Origin: a virus
IMG/VR virus record: IMGVR_UViG_3300021420_000017
Span: 62,001-126,000 of that record
Length of the DNA: 64,000 bases
Reading direction: 5' to 3' (one strand)
Shown: piece after piece, positions 44,374 through 53,226 of the stretch
How the letters are laid out: each line of letters starts with the position of its first letter
Numbering within the stretch: position 1 is the first letter of the stretch
Translations under genes and position numbers: made by a program
Notes under the pieces: model-generated
The model's database searches: none
Seen by the model: only the letters and a program-made list of their open reading frames with translations
Told to the model about the DNA's origin: nothing

Positions 44374-45048
44374 GTGACGGCTGATTTCAAGCAGGGCGCC
44401 TCTCTTCTCGGAGGCGTGCTGGCCTCGGGGTGCGTGAATCCCACCTATGCCTGCGCTTTCACTGGCTCTCCGACCGGTGGCACCTTCACCGTATCCATCA
44501 CCACCGGGATCGGTGGTGTCTCAAATACTCAGTCCACCGGGGCGATCACCTACTCCGCGAGCCTGACAGCGGCCTCGATTCAGGCCACGGTGCAGGCACT
44601 GCCCGGGATGTCGAGCGTCATGGTGACGGGCCCCAACGGCGGCCCTTTCACGTTCACCATCCCGAACTCGCTGGGCGTGTCGACAGTGTCGATCTCGGCG
44701 CAGGCCCTGACCGGTGGATCCACTCCTTCGGCCGCGATCACGAGCAATGGGGTTTCGACCTTGCTCTACGCGGTCCCCGTCGCCTCAGCCGTCAAGGTCG
44801 CGACATTCTACGTCAGCGCGGCGGCCGGGCAGGCAGGCTACCTATCGATCTCCGTGATCCCCAATGGGGGCGCGCAAGACGGAACTCACGTTGCCGTTCC
44901 GGGCTACCCACTCGTGGCCTACGACTTCCTGAGTCAGGAGGACGTCCTGTCCGTCGTTAAGGGCGCGATGTGGGATGCCGGGACCCAGTTGTATCTCTAC
45001 TGCCCGGCCGCCGTCACCTATGGTCTCACCGGGGCGGTGTCGTCCTAG
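44374..45048 (+). CDS. Structural protein, tail-fibre block
   Basis: A 224-aa Gly/Ser/Thr-rich protein from GTG 44374. Beta-strand pattern throughout (GTFTVSITTG, AITYSASLTAASIQATVQAL, GPFTFTIPNSLGVSTVSISAQ), with the AASIQATVQALPGM element often found in phage neck and tail proteins. TAGTG junction with the next gene. It may be a fibre-attachment or neck protein. Confidence 0.6.
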   Translation: MTADFKQGASLLGGVLASGCVNPTYACAFTGSPTGGTFTVSITTGIGGVSNTQSTGAITYSASLTAASIQATVQALPGMSSVMVTGPNGGPFTFTIPNSLGVSTVSISAQALTGGSTPSAAITSNGVSTLLYAVPVASAVKVATFYVSAAAGQAGYLSISVIPNGGAQDGTHVAVPGYPLVAYDFLSQEDVLSVVKGAMWDAGTQLYLYCPAAVTYGLTGAVSS

Positions 45049-47120
45049 TGCCCGGCTTTTCCGCTCTGAATAAGCGCACGCCGCGCACCAACCCGGCCGA
45101 CGCTCGCTATGACGCCAACGGGGCAGCGTCCGCAGCGATTGCATCCTCTGCACAGAAGGCCAATAACGGGTCAGACTTCGCGGACCCCGGATCGACCCGA
45201 TCGAACCTACAAGTTCCGATGCTCGGTCCATGCAAAGCCGTCGCGACAGCAAATATCACCCTGTCGGGAACGCAGGTAGTCGACGGCTATGCGGCAGGGG
45301 TCGGAGACCAGATTCTCGCGAGCGCGCAGACACTGGGCGCCCAGAATGGCCCCTGGGTGGTCGCTACCGGGGCCTGGACTCGTCCCACTGATTATGCGAG
45401 CGGTTCGGTCATCAAGGGGCGCATGCTCCAGGTCAACACTGGCTCAACAGCCAACATCGGTCTCTGGACGATGTTGGCTTCTACCTCGGTGACAGTCGAT
45501 ACCACAGCCACGACGTGGGTTCCAGCAGGTCAGGCGCGCAACGATGCAAGGTACGACGTGGCTGGCGCCGCTGCCACGGCGCAGACAGCAGCGCAGGCGT
45601 ACACGGACTCTGAAACGACACGGGCGCAGACAGCAGAGCTGCTGGCAGCCAAGAAGTCCGCAAACCTTTCTGACCTGACAAGCACCTCGACGGCGAGAGC
45701 CAACATCAGCGCGGCCAAGTCGGGTGTGAACAGTGACATCACCAGTCTGACGGGGCTCACGACCCCGTTGGCGGTCTCCGAGGGCGGCACGGGCAGCGCC
45801 TCCCAGAACTTCGTTGATCTCTCGACAGCCCAGACGGTTGCGGGTGTCAAGACGTTCTCCAGCGCGCCGGTGGTTCCTGCCGCCTCGTTCCCCGAGTCGG
45901 CCGTCACCGGCTTGGTTGCCGACCTCGCGGCCAAGGCACCACTTGCCTCTCCCACTTTCACCGGGACGGTCACTACTCCTGTCCCGGTCAACGCGACCGA
46001 CGCCGCGACGAAGGCCTATGTCGACTCGGTTGCCGCCGGATTATCAACGAAGGCATCATGTCGTGTCGCTACGACCGCCTCGCTTCCGGCCAACACCTAT
46101 GCGAGCGGAGTACTGACTGCTAATGCCTTTGGAGCTTTGACGGTCGATACGGTTGCCGTTTCGGTTGGCGACAGAATTAACGTCAAGAATGAAACGGCCC
46201 AGGCTAACAACGGGCTGTATGTGGTCACTGCGACGGGGAGTGCGGGAGCGACCTATGTGCTTACCCGCACCTCGGACATGAACACCGGGGCGCAGATCCC
46301 GGGTGCCTTCGTCTTCATTGAGCAGGGATCTGCGAACAGCAGTTCTGGTTGGGTGGTCGGCGCCGCCGGTCCCTACACGCTCGGAACGACAGCCATCATT
46401 TGGACCCAGTTTTCCGGTGCCGGTGAGATCACTGTCGACTCGACCCTCACCGAGGCAGGTAACCAGATCTCTCGCTCGGCGATCACAGGTGACGTCTCAG
46501 TCCCTGCTGGATCAAACGTGGCAACGCTGGCCACAGCAAACGCCAATACGGGCTCCTTCGGCACGGCATCTCAGGTCCCGACGCTGACGCTGGATGGCAA
46601 GGGGCGGACGACGGCAGCAGCCAACACGTCGATCCAGATCGCGGAATCCCAGGTCACTGGACTGACTGCCGACTTGGCCGCGCGGAGTACCACTTTAGTT
46701 CTTAAGCCCGTGCAAACGGCCTCATTTACTGCAGTGGTAGGGAATATCTACCCGATTAATGCCAACAACGCTGTGATAGTCACGCTCCCCACCGCTCCTG
46801 CGGACAAGTCGATCGTTCAGTTCAAGGTCACTATCGGATCCACTGTCGGGTTGCCCACCGGTGGCCAACTCAATAATCCGGTTATTTACAACACCGGTGG
46901 CTCAGATGTCATCAATGTGGCTGGTGGCGTTACCACTGGGCATTTATATCTGTTAGACCAGGCCGTTACCCTTCAATATGATCAGACGACCGCCGTCTGG
47001 ATAGCTACCGGTGACGATTTACCGCTCGCTCAGCTCGATGCCCGCTATGGGCCTTCGACTCTTGATGGGGGCGCCCCGGGCGTACCAAATACTGACACCT
47101 ACGACGGAGGGGCACCATGA
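45048..47120 (+). CDS. Large tail-fibre protein
   Basis: A 690-aa protein from GTG 45048, which shares bases with the previous TAG. Residues 35-165 carry a fibre module (KANNGSDFADPG..., ITLSGTQVVDGYAAGVGDQI, NGPWVVATGAWTRPTDYAS, TSVTVDTTATTW) that is repeated in the fibre at 49813 and more distantly at 60838. The middle has ANLSDLTSTSTARANI and other phage-fibre repeats; the C-terminus ends with LDGGAPGVPNTDTYDGGAP, echoing the N-termini of the next fibres. It should trimerise and form part of the adsorption apparatus. Confidence 0.75.
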   Translation: MPGFSALNKRTPRTNPADARYDANGAASAAIASSAQKANNGSDFADPGSTRSNLQVPMLGPCKAVATANITLSGTQVVDGYAAGVGDQILASAQTLGAQNGPWVVATGAWTRPTDYASGSVIKGRMLQVNTGSTANIGLWTMLASTSVTVDTTATTWVPAGQARNDARYDVAGAAATAQTAAQAYTDSETTRAQTAELLAAKKSANLSDLTSTSTARANISAAKSGVNSDITSLTGLTTPLAVSEGGTGSASQNFVDLSTAQTVAGVKTFSSAPVVPAASFPESAVTGLVADLAAKAPLASPTFTGTVTTPVPVNATDAATKAYVDSVAAGLSTKASCRVATTASLPANTYASGVLTANAFGALTVDTVAVSVGDRINVKNETAQANNGLYVVTATGSAGATYVLTRTSDMNTGAQIPGAFVFIEQGSANSSSGWVVGAAGPYTLGTTAIIWTQFSGAGEITVDSTLTEAGNQISRSAITGDVSVPAGSNVATLATANANTGSFGTASQVPTLTLDGKGRTTAAANTSIQIAESQVTGLTADLAARSTTLVLKPVQTASFTAVVGNIYPINANNAVIVTLPTAPADKSIVQFKVTIGSTVGLPTGGQLNNPVIYNTGGSDVINVAGGVTTGHLYLLDQAVTLQYDQTTAVWIATGDDLPLAQLDARYGPSTLDGGAPGVPNTDTYDGGAP

Positions 47121-47623
47121 GCACGTTGCTCGGCGACATCCTGATGAAGCGTGGAACTGCAGCACAGTGGACTGCCGCCAACGACGTTCTCCGTGCCAGC
47201 GAGCATGGATATGAGACAGATACCCACAAGCAAAAGATCGGCGATGGCACCACTGCGTGGAACTCACTGGCTTACACTTCCGGGCCAGGCCTTTGGTCGC
47301 TGCTGATCGAGAATGTCAATGCGGTCGCGACATCCGGTGCTGCGGTGACCATTCCCGACGTCACTGTCGCCACGCTCAACCGCGTGGTGTTGACCGCCAA
47401 CTGCACTCTGACGTTTCCTACTGCTGCTGCGGGTAAGACTTTTCTGATCGCTCTCGTTCAGGACGGGACCGGTTCTCGGACCGCGACCTGGCCGAGCACA
47501 GTGAAGTGGCCTTCCGGGACCACGCCGACGCTGACGGCGACGGCAAACAAGACCGACCTGTTTTCGTTCTCCTGCTTGGATGGAACGAACTGGCTATCCT
47601 TGGTTGTCGGCCAGGCGTTCTAA
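47117..47623 (+). CDS. Short tail-fibre protein, hyaluronidase-type head
   Basis: A 168-aa protein. The N-terminal motif KRGTAAQWTAANDVLRASEHGYETDTHKQKIGDG in two parts (about 11-28 and 29-45) is the R-x(n)-E-x-G-x-x-T-D-x-x-x-x-K-I-G-D-G repeat common in phage tail fibres and hyaluronate lyases. The rest is a beta-rich carbohydrate-contact type domain ending FSCLDGTNWLSLVVGQ. ATGA and TAATG overlaps tie it to its neighbours. Confidence 0.7.
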   Translation: MSTLLGDILMKRGTAAQWTAANDVLRASEHGYETDTHKQKIGDGTTAWNSLAYTSGPGLWSLLIENVNAVATSGAAVTIPDVTVATLNRVVLTANCTLTFPTAAAGKTFLIALVQDGTGSRTATWPSTVKWPSGTTPTLTATANKTDLFSFSCLDGTNWLSLVVGQAF

Positions 47624-48282
47624 TGCGAGCTTCGCATCTCGTCCTGTGTCAACCTCCTCCCAGTGGAGGTAGCGGTATTGCTGTACGCAGTTTCGCATTA
47701 GCCCACACCATTGCTATCGGTCAGGGCCCGGCTATCACGTCAGCCACATATAATGGCGGCGTTACTCCGGTGGCGGGCGATTTGCTGATTGCGTTTGTTA
47801 GTATTCGAGACGCTGGTGGTTTAGGCGAGGCTGGTCCGATTAATACGCCCACCAACTGGACTGCGCGGGGTCATATCGATACTTCGCCGGATAACTTCTC
47901 GTTAGCGATGTTCAGCAGGATAGCGACTGCGACGAGTGCCGATAACATTACACCCGCCAGTTCTACTGATGCGGACTTCGAGGATGACTACGACGTCGCG
48001 GTTATTGCAGTGAAGAACACAGCGGGAGTAAGTGGCACCCCACCCACTCCAGTGAATAGTAGCACCGCGCCATCTACGGGATCTGTAGGAGATCTTCTTA
48101 TTGGAGGCTGGTTTCAATATCCCGCAGGGTCAAACACGGGACTTCCTGGGTCCATGACTCAGATCGTGTCCGATAATACTGACGACCCACAGCTCTCAGT
48201 TGGATACGAGCTGCTTGCCAGTCCTGGGACACGAACTGGGACTGGCACATACGCGGCAGTCATCGCGGCAGCCCACCTCTGA
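47623..48282 (+). CDS. Beta-sandwich fibre-associated protein
   Basis: A 219-aa protein beginning MRASHLVLCQPPPSGG. AIGQGPAITSATYNGGVTPV, AGDLLIAFVSIRD, NTPTNWTARG, FSLAMFSRIATATSADNITP and GDLLIGGWFQYPAG have the pattern of a jelly-roll domain repeatedly found in phage receptor-binding proteins. The ATG at 47623 shares bases with the preceding TAA. AT-rich patches (47690-47970) suggest horizontal replacement of this tip domain. Confidence 0.6.
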   Translation: MRASHLVLCQPPPSGGSGIAVRSFALAHTIAIGQGPAITSATYNGGVTPVAGDLLIAFVSIRDAGGLGEAGPINTPTNWTARGHIDTSPDNFSLAMFSRIATATSADNITPASSTDADFEDDYDVAVIAVKNTAGVSGTPPTPVNSSTAPSTGSVGDLLIGGWFQYPAGSNTGLPGSMTQIVSDNTDDPQLSVGYELLASPGTRTGTGTYAAVIAAAHL

Positions 48283-48297
48283 TGAGGAGCCGGTGAT

Positions 48298-49758
48298 ATG
48301 GCTACGCTAGTTGATGGAGGAGCCCCGTCGGGGGCTAGCACATCCGACACCATCAGCGGCGGCCCCGACAATGACGTCACACTGCCCATCGCGCAGACCG
48401 ACGTCACGGGGCTCGTCGCAGCGCTGGGGGCCAAGGCGGACGCGACGGCCACTACGACAGCTCTGGCCGCGAAGGCGAATGAGACCGAGCTGGCTGCCTA
48501 CGTCAAGACGATCAATCATGCCTCTCCTGATGGCTCAGGCGACGTGGAAGTGGTCATACCGTCAGCCACGGGAGTGGTCCCTTATCACAATCACAACCAC
48601 CTCGTAGAGCCTCTGGGGGTTGTTAAACACACTGCATCGATGTTGGCGGCCGAGTTCACGATCACTCAAGGCTTGAACGTCTTCATCGTGAATGCCAACT
48701 CGACATTCACCATCGAGGCCCCGCAGTTCGCCGACTCGGAATACAGTCCGACCAGTGGCGCCCGTACACCCTTCGGGTCGGCCGGACCCGAGTGGTACTC
48801 CACTGCCGCCGGTGGGAGCCAGTTCGGCGCGTTCCCGTTCGAGACGCGGCATATCATCGACGTCGCCGTGATCCAGGATGACGTCGGCGGTCATAGCGTC
48901 ACGTTCCAGAACCTTTTCGAGGGTGCGCCCGTGGCGCTGACCACCGGCGCGACCTACCCCGGTCCGGCAACCACTACTGCGAATGCTGTTTCATTTTGGC
49001 GATTCACTTGGTATGGGCTCCCTCTTGGTTGGGTGCGCGACCTCCTCGGTGATGGTGCCGCAATGACGATAAAGCCTCTGCCATCATCGACATCCACCTA
49101 TATCCGAGGCCACTACGTCAGCACGTGCAGTGCTGCTGACGCCACAGCTATCGTTACCAACCTCAAGATGATCCCGCTGAACGCCAGGAAGGTTCTCTAC
49201 GCGGCGGGCCTATACGCCGAACTTGCGCCGGGCAACCAGTCCCCGAGTTTGATCTGCATCCATAGCGGCGATCTGCCGGGAAGTCGATCTCAAACAGGTT
49301 CCCGACCTCTGACCAGCTTCACCCGGCTCGTGTCTCCAAATGGCAGCGGTGTCGGTGCGGCCTCTTGGACAAACAACGTCAATCCCGTGCTACATGAGTC
49401 TGGCCACGCACTGGACTTCATCCTCTATCGCAATGGCGTACCGGTCAGCGGGACGACGTACTACCGTGTGGGCGATGATCCGAGATTCATCTCTTTGTAC
49501 AATACCTGTGTTCCTCGTTCTTGGACTGGACGCAACGACTACTACCTCGTTGACAATGCCTTCTCAGCCGGGGGGATCGGCAAGAATGAGTGGATGGCCC
49601 AGATGCTGGGCTGTTACACGTACTATTTGTATCTGACGAACAACTCGTTATCGGACGCGACTCTCCTCGAAACCGAGTGGAGTGGCGCAGCGCCGGACGA
49701 CATCATCGCCACCTTCAAAACGACCGCAGCCTCAGCGTTATCAGCATGGTTGTCGTAG
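48298..49758 (+). CDS. Tail-fibre protein with HEXXH metalloprotease domain
   Basis: A 486-aa protein. N-terminal MATLVDGGAPSGASTSD is a fibre-attachment signature shared with the fibre at 49813. Residues 35-110 carry a trimerising stretch. Residues 110-240 form a beta domain. Residues 280-480 hold a metalloprotease-like domain: HESGH (366-370) gives two zinc ligands and the catalytic Glu 367, Asp 373 follows, and KNEWMAQMLGCYTYY supplies Glu 431 as third ligand. The spacing and the H-E-x-G-H-x-x-D / E-x-x-A pattern resemble anthrax-lethal-factor-type (ATLF/Pro-Pro) peptidases. A fibre-borne protease could cut a surface protein during adsorption. Confidence 0.75.
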   Translation: MATLVDGGAPSGASTSDTISGGPDNDVTLPIAQTDVTGLVAALGAKADATATTTALAAKANETELAAYVKTINHASPDGSGDVEVVIPSATGVVPYHNHNHLVEPLGVVKHTASMLAAEFTITQGLNVFIVNANSTFTIEAPQFADSEYSPTSGARTPFGSAGPEWYSTAAGGSQFGAFPFETRHIIDVAVIQDDVGGHSVTFQNLFEGAPVALTTGATYPGPATTTANAVSFWRFTWYGLPLGWVRDLLGDGAAMTIKPLPSSTSTYIRGHYVSTCSAADATAIVTNLKMIPLNARKVLYAAGLYAELAPGNQSPSLICIHSGDLPGSRSQTGSRPLTSFTRLVSPNGSGVGAASWTNNVNPVLHESGHALDFILYRNGVPVSGTTYYRVGDDPRFISLYNTCVPRSWTGRNDYYLVDNAFSAGGIGKNEWMAQMLGCYTYYLYLTNNSLSDATLLETEWSGAAPDDIIATFKTTAASALSAWLS

Positions 49759-49812
49759 CTCATCCGCGATGTGGCGTCGATCGTTTGTCCCGGCATATAG
49801 AAAGAGGTTGAT

Positions 49813-51126
49813 ATGGCTACGTTGGCCGATGGAGGCGCTCCCTCGGGAGTAAGCATCTCAGATTCCATCATCACGACGGCCCTGGTCGCGAAGGCTGATC
49901 TCGTTGGCGGGATAGTGCCCGAGACGGAACTGGCGGGGTATGCGAAGAAGGCCAATAACGGGTCAGACTTCGCGGACCCCGGGTCAGTGCGGGCGAACCT
50001 GAATGAGCCGGTGCTCGGCTCATGTCAGGCCGTCGCGACAGCAAATATCACCTTGTCGGGAACGCAGACGATTGATGGTTACGCGGCTGTCGCAGGAGAT
50101 CGCATCCTTGCCACTGCGCAGACCACGGGCTCGCAAAACGGCCCCTGGCTAGTCGCTTCAGGAGCCTGGACTCGTCCTACTGACTATGCGAGCAGTGCGG
50201 TCGTGACTGGTCGCACCGTCCAGGTGCGCACGGGCTCGGCTTCGAATATCGGCCTGTGGACATTGCTCACCTCAACATCTGTGACGGTCGACACGACAGC
50301 GACCACGTGGTCGCTGGCTGGCCGAGCAGCAGGCGATGCGAGGTACGTCATAGGTCTAGCGGGGGCTGCCGTCATTACGACCTCGGCGACGCCTGTTGGC
50401 GGGAAGAAGAACTCTTACAATGCCTCGGGCGGCTCACTCACTCCAAGCCTGCCTGCCCTATCGGGATTGTCGGCTGGTCCGACCGAGTATTACGTTGAGA
50501 AAAGTATTGCAGACACCAGTGCAAATACCATTACCTTTGTGTGTGCCGGTGCGGACACTTTTGATTACAGCCCAACTGCGACCAGTCTTCAGCTCGTTGA
50601 GCCCAGTGAATGGTATGTGTTAGTGGTCGTATCGATTAGTGGCACGAAGTATTGGTCTATCAAAGGGATGGGGGCGGGCCGGTTTCTGAACGACGCGCGG
50701 TATGCATCTGGGACGCTTCTGGCCACGGCAACTGGCGCCACTGGTTCTGGGTCGCTGACATCGACGTCGACTAACTACGTTGTCGGGAGTAGCGCGGTCA
50801 CAATAGTGCTTGCGTCACAGCGGCGCCTGCGGATCGCGGTTAACGCGCTGATCATCCCGGGCTCGTCTACCCCGGGTACTTATACCGTCTTCCCGGCCTA
50901 CAACTCAGGGGGGTACAACCTCGCCGGAGCAGGTCAAGTGGGTTCTTGGGGTGCGCAGGGGAGCACGACTAACAACCAGGGAATAACCATCTCTAAGGAA
51001 GACAACATTCTGTTGTCGGCCGGTACTTATACGTTTTATCCGATAATCCAGCGGCTGTCGGGCGGGTCTACGACAGATACAGCGAACTACGGTTACGTTG
51101 CCGTCTACGATGCAGGGCCATCGTAA
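49813..51126 (+). CDS. Tail-fibre protein, paralogue
   Basis: A 437-aa protein. MATLADGGAPSGVSISDS repeats the N-terminus of the metalloprotease fibre. Residues 45-180 repeat the fibre module of the 690-aa protein almost word for word (KKANNGSDFADPGSVR, NGPWLVASGAWTRPTDYAS, TSVTVDTTATTW). Residues 200-290 and 300-437 are beta-rich tip domains (RLRIAVNALIIPGSSTPGTY). Gene duplication and tip exchange are evident. The shared N-terminus implies attachment to the same site. Confidence 0.72.
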   Translation: MATLADGGAPSGVSISDSIITTALVAKADLVGGIVPETELAGYAKKANNGSDFADPGSVRANLNEPVLGSCQAVATANITLSGTQTIDGYAAVAGDRILATAQTTGSQNGPWLVASGAWTRPTDYASSAVVTGRTVQVRTGSASNIGLWTLLTSTSVTVDTTATTWSLAGRAAGDARYVIGLAGAAVITTSATPVGGKKNSYNASGGSLTPSLPALSGLSAGPTEYYVEKSIADTSANTITFVCAGADTFDYSPTATSLQLVEPSEWYVLVVVSISGTKYWSIKGMGAGRFLNDARYASGTLLATATGATGSGSLTSTSTNYVVGSSAVTIVLASQRRLRIAVNALIIPGSSTPGTYTVFPAYNSGGYNLAGAGQVGSWGAQGSTTNNQGITISKEDNILLSAGTYTFYPIIQRLSGGSTTDTANYGYVAVYDAGPS

Positions 51127-51151
51127 CGGGATGATCCATCGATCCGACCAC

Positions 51152-51179
51152 TTGATACTCGCCTCGATCTTGGTAGGTT
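51152..51179 (+). promoter_or_regulatory. Host-type promoter in the late region
   Basis: TTGATA (51152-51157), 16 nt, TAGGTT (51174-51179), six bases before ATG 51186. It closely resembles the promoter at 5502-5529 and differs from the phage late promoter. A leaderless message is predicted. Confidence 0.65.
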
Positions 51180-51185
51180 CGGTTC

Positions 51186-51809
51186 ATGAGAAAAGACCCT
51201 GATACCCCGATCTACAGTCCTAATGCGGTAGAGATCCGCGATGGTGCGGTGCACTACCACTTCGCGGATAAGGATCTGCAGAGCTACATGGAGACCAACT
51301 ACGGCTTCGTGTGGGACCCGGATCACGACTGCGGGCCCAACCTCTACACCGGCGTTCATCACTATGGGGCCTACGTAGCCAAGGCGAGCTGGATGCCGGA
51401 CGGAAGTCTGCATATTGGCATCAACCAGGGCATCCGGGCCTGGCACAACACTCAGCCGGAGTTGGTTCGGCAAGACGAACTCGCCAAGGAGAAGGCCACC
51501 AACGCCAAAGTCCTCGGGATCGGCATCTGGCAGACCATCGGCTTCATCGCCTTCCTGATCGCGATGGGCACAAGCAGTCATGCGGATACGAACTTCGCCC
51601 CAATCTTCATCATCGGGTGGATCATCTGGATCTTCCTGGGCTTCCTCCCGGTGATCATCAACTACGAGCCCAAGAGTGAGCTGGGCAAGTTCATTCACGA
51701 GATCAGTCCCTATATCGGGGCCGCGATCGTGGCCAAGCACGTCTACGATCGCCACGAGAAGAGGCAGGCCGAGCAGATCGCGGACGCGGTCCGAAGGGGA
51801 CTCCTCTAA
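51186..51809 (+). CDS. Two-pass membrane protein (candidate moron)
   Basis: A 207-aa protein. Residues 1-90 are soluble and His/Trp-rich (YGFVWDPDHDCGPNLYTGVHHYG). Two membrane helices follow (about 110-126, IWQTIGFIAFLIAMG, and 138-158, FIIGWIIWIFLGFLPVII), then a helical basic tail. It has its own sigma-70-type promoter directly before the ATG and lies between fibre units, so it could be expressed in a lysogen or early and alter the host envelope. No family recognised. Confidence 0.65.
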   Translation: MRKDPDTPIYSPNAVEIRDGAVHYHFADKDLQSYMETNYGFVWDPDHDCGPNLYTGVHHYGAYVAKASWMPDGSLHIGINQGIRAWHNTQPELVRQDELAKEKATNAKVLGIGIWQTIGFIAFLIAMGTSSHADTNFAPIFIIGWIIWIFLGFLPVIINYEPKSELGKFIHEISPYIGAAIVAKHVYDRHEKRQAEQIADAVRRGLL

Positions 51810-51822
51810 CGGGCGACCGGCC

Positions 51823-51858
51823 CTGTCTCAGGCGGTCTTGCGGGACCTGAAGTAGTGA
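51823..51858 (+). promoter_or_regulatory. Late promoter 5
   Basis: CTGTCT (51823-51828), 19 nt, TGAAGTAGTGA (51848-51858), 42 nt before the GTG at 51901. Confidence 0.85.
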
Positions 51859-51900
51859 GGGCCACTCCAGGCGGCCATCCACACACCTGAGAGGTTCATC

Positions 51901-52485
51901 GTGGGAAAGCAAGTTACCGTTTTGAGCGGTTTCACTGATGTCGCTCTGCCGAAGATCTACACGGTCCCGGTCTCCTCGGCGGTCGCGGGCACTCCTGCCC
52001 AGACGGTCCAGGTACTCGGCGTCGGCGGCTACAACGCGGGCGACACGGTGACCCTGACCGACGCTGAGTATGCCGCGCTCTCGGCCGCCGTCACCCGGGC
52101 CCTGGGCAGCCCCACCACCGTGGCGCAGCCCTTCCGCCCCTCGGCCGATCCGACGTCCTCCAAGGCCACTGTGGCGGCCACCACGTCGGGCACCATCGCC
52201 CTGGCGCTGGGCTACAACATCGTAGGCCCGGTGACCGGAGCCACCGTGCTGACGCTGCCCGCTGCGGGTGCGGGCTGGACGGCGGGATCGCGCTCGACGG
52301 TCAGCGTCAAGATCACTCAGGACGCGACCGGCTCCCGGGCGATCACGCACCCGACCGGGGTCCGCTGGTTCGGGGGATCTGCTCCCACTGCGACCACCAC
52401 GGCCAGCAAGGCGGATTACTTCGAGTATTTCAGCGATGACGGTGGAGTGACCGTGTACGGGCGAGTGCTCGGGCAGAGTGCCTGA
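51901..52485 (+). CDS. Virion protein related to the 62010 fibre
   Basis: A 194-aa protein from GTG 51901 with GAGAGG upstream. MGKQVTVLSGFTDVALPKIY and GDTVTLTDAEYAALSAAVTRAL parallel the start of the fibre at 62010 (MGKTVQVKFGFTDVLLPESP; ATITDAEYSSLSVAVIRA), so both have the same N-terminal unit. The second half repeats the beta domain seen at the end of the 168-aa fibre (TVSVKITQDATGSRAITHPTG). It is a single-gene unit between a late promoter and a terminator. Confidence 0.65.
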   Translation: MGKQVTVLSGFTDVALPKIYTVPVSSAVAGTPAQTVQVLGVGGYNAGDTVTLTDAEYAALSAAVTRALGSPTTVAQPFRPSADPTSSKATVAATTSGTIALALGYNIVGPVTGATVLTLPAAGAGWTAGSRSTVSVKITQDATGSRAITHPTGVRWFGGSAPTATTTASKADYFEYFSDDGGVTVYGRVLGQSA

Positions 52486-52497
52486 TTGATGTGAGCT

Positions 52498-52540
52498 AAC
52501 AGCGCACCGAGGACTCCGCTCTGGTCCTCGGTGCGCTGTT
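52498..52540 (+). terminator. Perfect 17-bp terminator hairpin
   Basis: 52498-52514 pair without mismatch with 52524-52540 (9-nt loop), ending in GTTTCAT. The next late promoter starts ten bases later. Confidence 0.85.
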
Positions 52541-52549
52541 TCATCTGTC

Positions 52550-52585
52550 CTGTCTGAGTGATACCTGGGACAAGTGAAGTATCGA
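52550..52585 (+). promoter_or_regulatory. Late promoter 6 (variant)
   Basis: CTGTCT (52550-52555), 19 nt, TGAAGTATCGA (52575-52585). Upstream block and spacing are perfect; the last four bases of the downstream block differ. Confidence 0.7.
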
Positions 52586-52614
52586 CAGCCTCCATCGTGA
52601 AGGGAACCACCGAC

Positions 52615-53181
52615 ATGCCTGTGTCCGACCTCATCCGCGCCAGTGATTTGACCCGCATGGCCAATGAAGGCGCCACCATCGTGGTGCGTAATACTCAGCC
52701 CGGCATCACCACCCACACCGACGAGCTGCTCAAGCAGACGACCGAGTGGACTGGCGCAGGTGATACCAGCGGCGGGGATGTGCGCGAGGTCCCGGCAGCC
52801 TACCTCAAGAACCCGAGCTTCCGTGATGCGATCATGCGCGGGATCTATGTGGTCGAGGACGGTGAAGAATCGCTGATGAAGGCGGTCGAGTCCCTGCGAG
52901 CCGACTGGGACGGTCGCCAGCAGGCCAAGCTCGACTCCAACGAGACGCTGAAGCGCTCCTCCAACAAGTCGATCGGCAAGGGTGCCTCCTGCATCGCCCC
53001 CAAGGGCACGTCTCTGTGTGGCAACATCTCACTCGTGCTCGGCGACGAGGACAACCCCAAGCCGCCTCTGTGTGGCGAGCACGCGCACATGAGCACGCAG
53101 TACGCCCAGGTCCCCACCGGCCGTCTGGTCAACAACAAGGAAGAGAAGACCTGGCGGCGCGGCTCGGTCGCGGCTCACTAG
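52615..53181 (+). CDS. Late protein with C-terminal zinc site
   Basis: A 188-aa protein beginning MPVSDLIRASDLTRMANEGA with GAAGGG upstream. The first 120 residues are helical. Residues 125-165 contain CIAPKGTSLCGN...PLCGEHAHM, three Cys and two His that could bind zinc. The C-terminus is basic. It has its own promoter and the next gene follows closely. No family recognised. Confidence 0.6.
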   Translation: MPVSDLIRASDLTRMANEGATIVVRNTQPGITTHTDELLKQTTEWTGAGDTSGGDVREVPAAYLKNPSFRDAIMRGIYVVEDGEESLMKAVESLRADWDGRQQAKLDSNETLKRSSNKSIGKGASCIAPKGTSLCGNISLVLGDEDNPKPPLCGEHAHMSTQYAQVPTGRLVNNKEEKTWRRGSVAAH

Positions 53182-53226
53182 TAGCACCCTGCCCGGTCCC
53201 CACCTGTTGTGAAGGAGCACGAGAAC

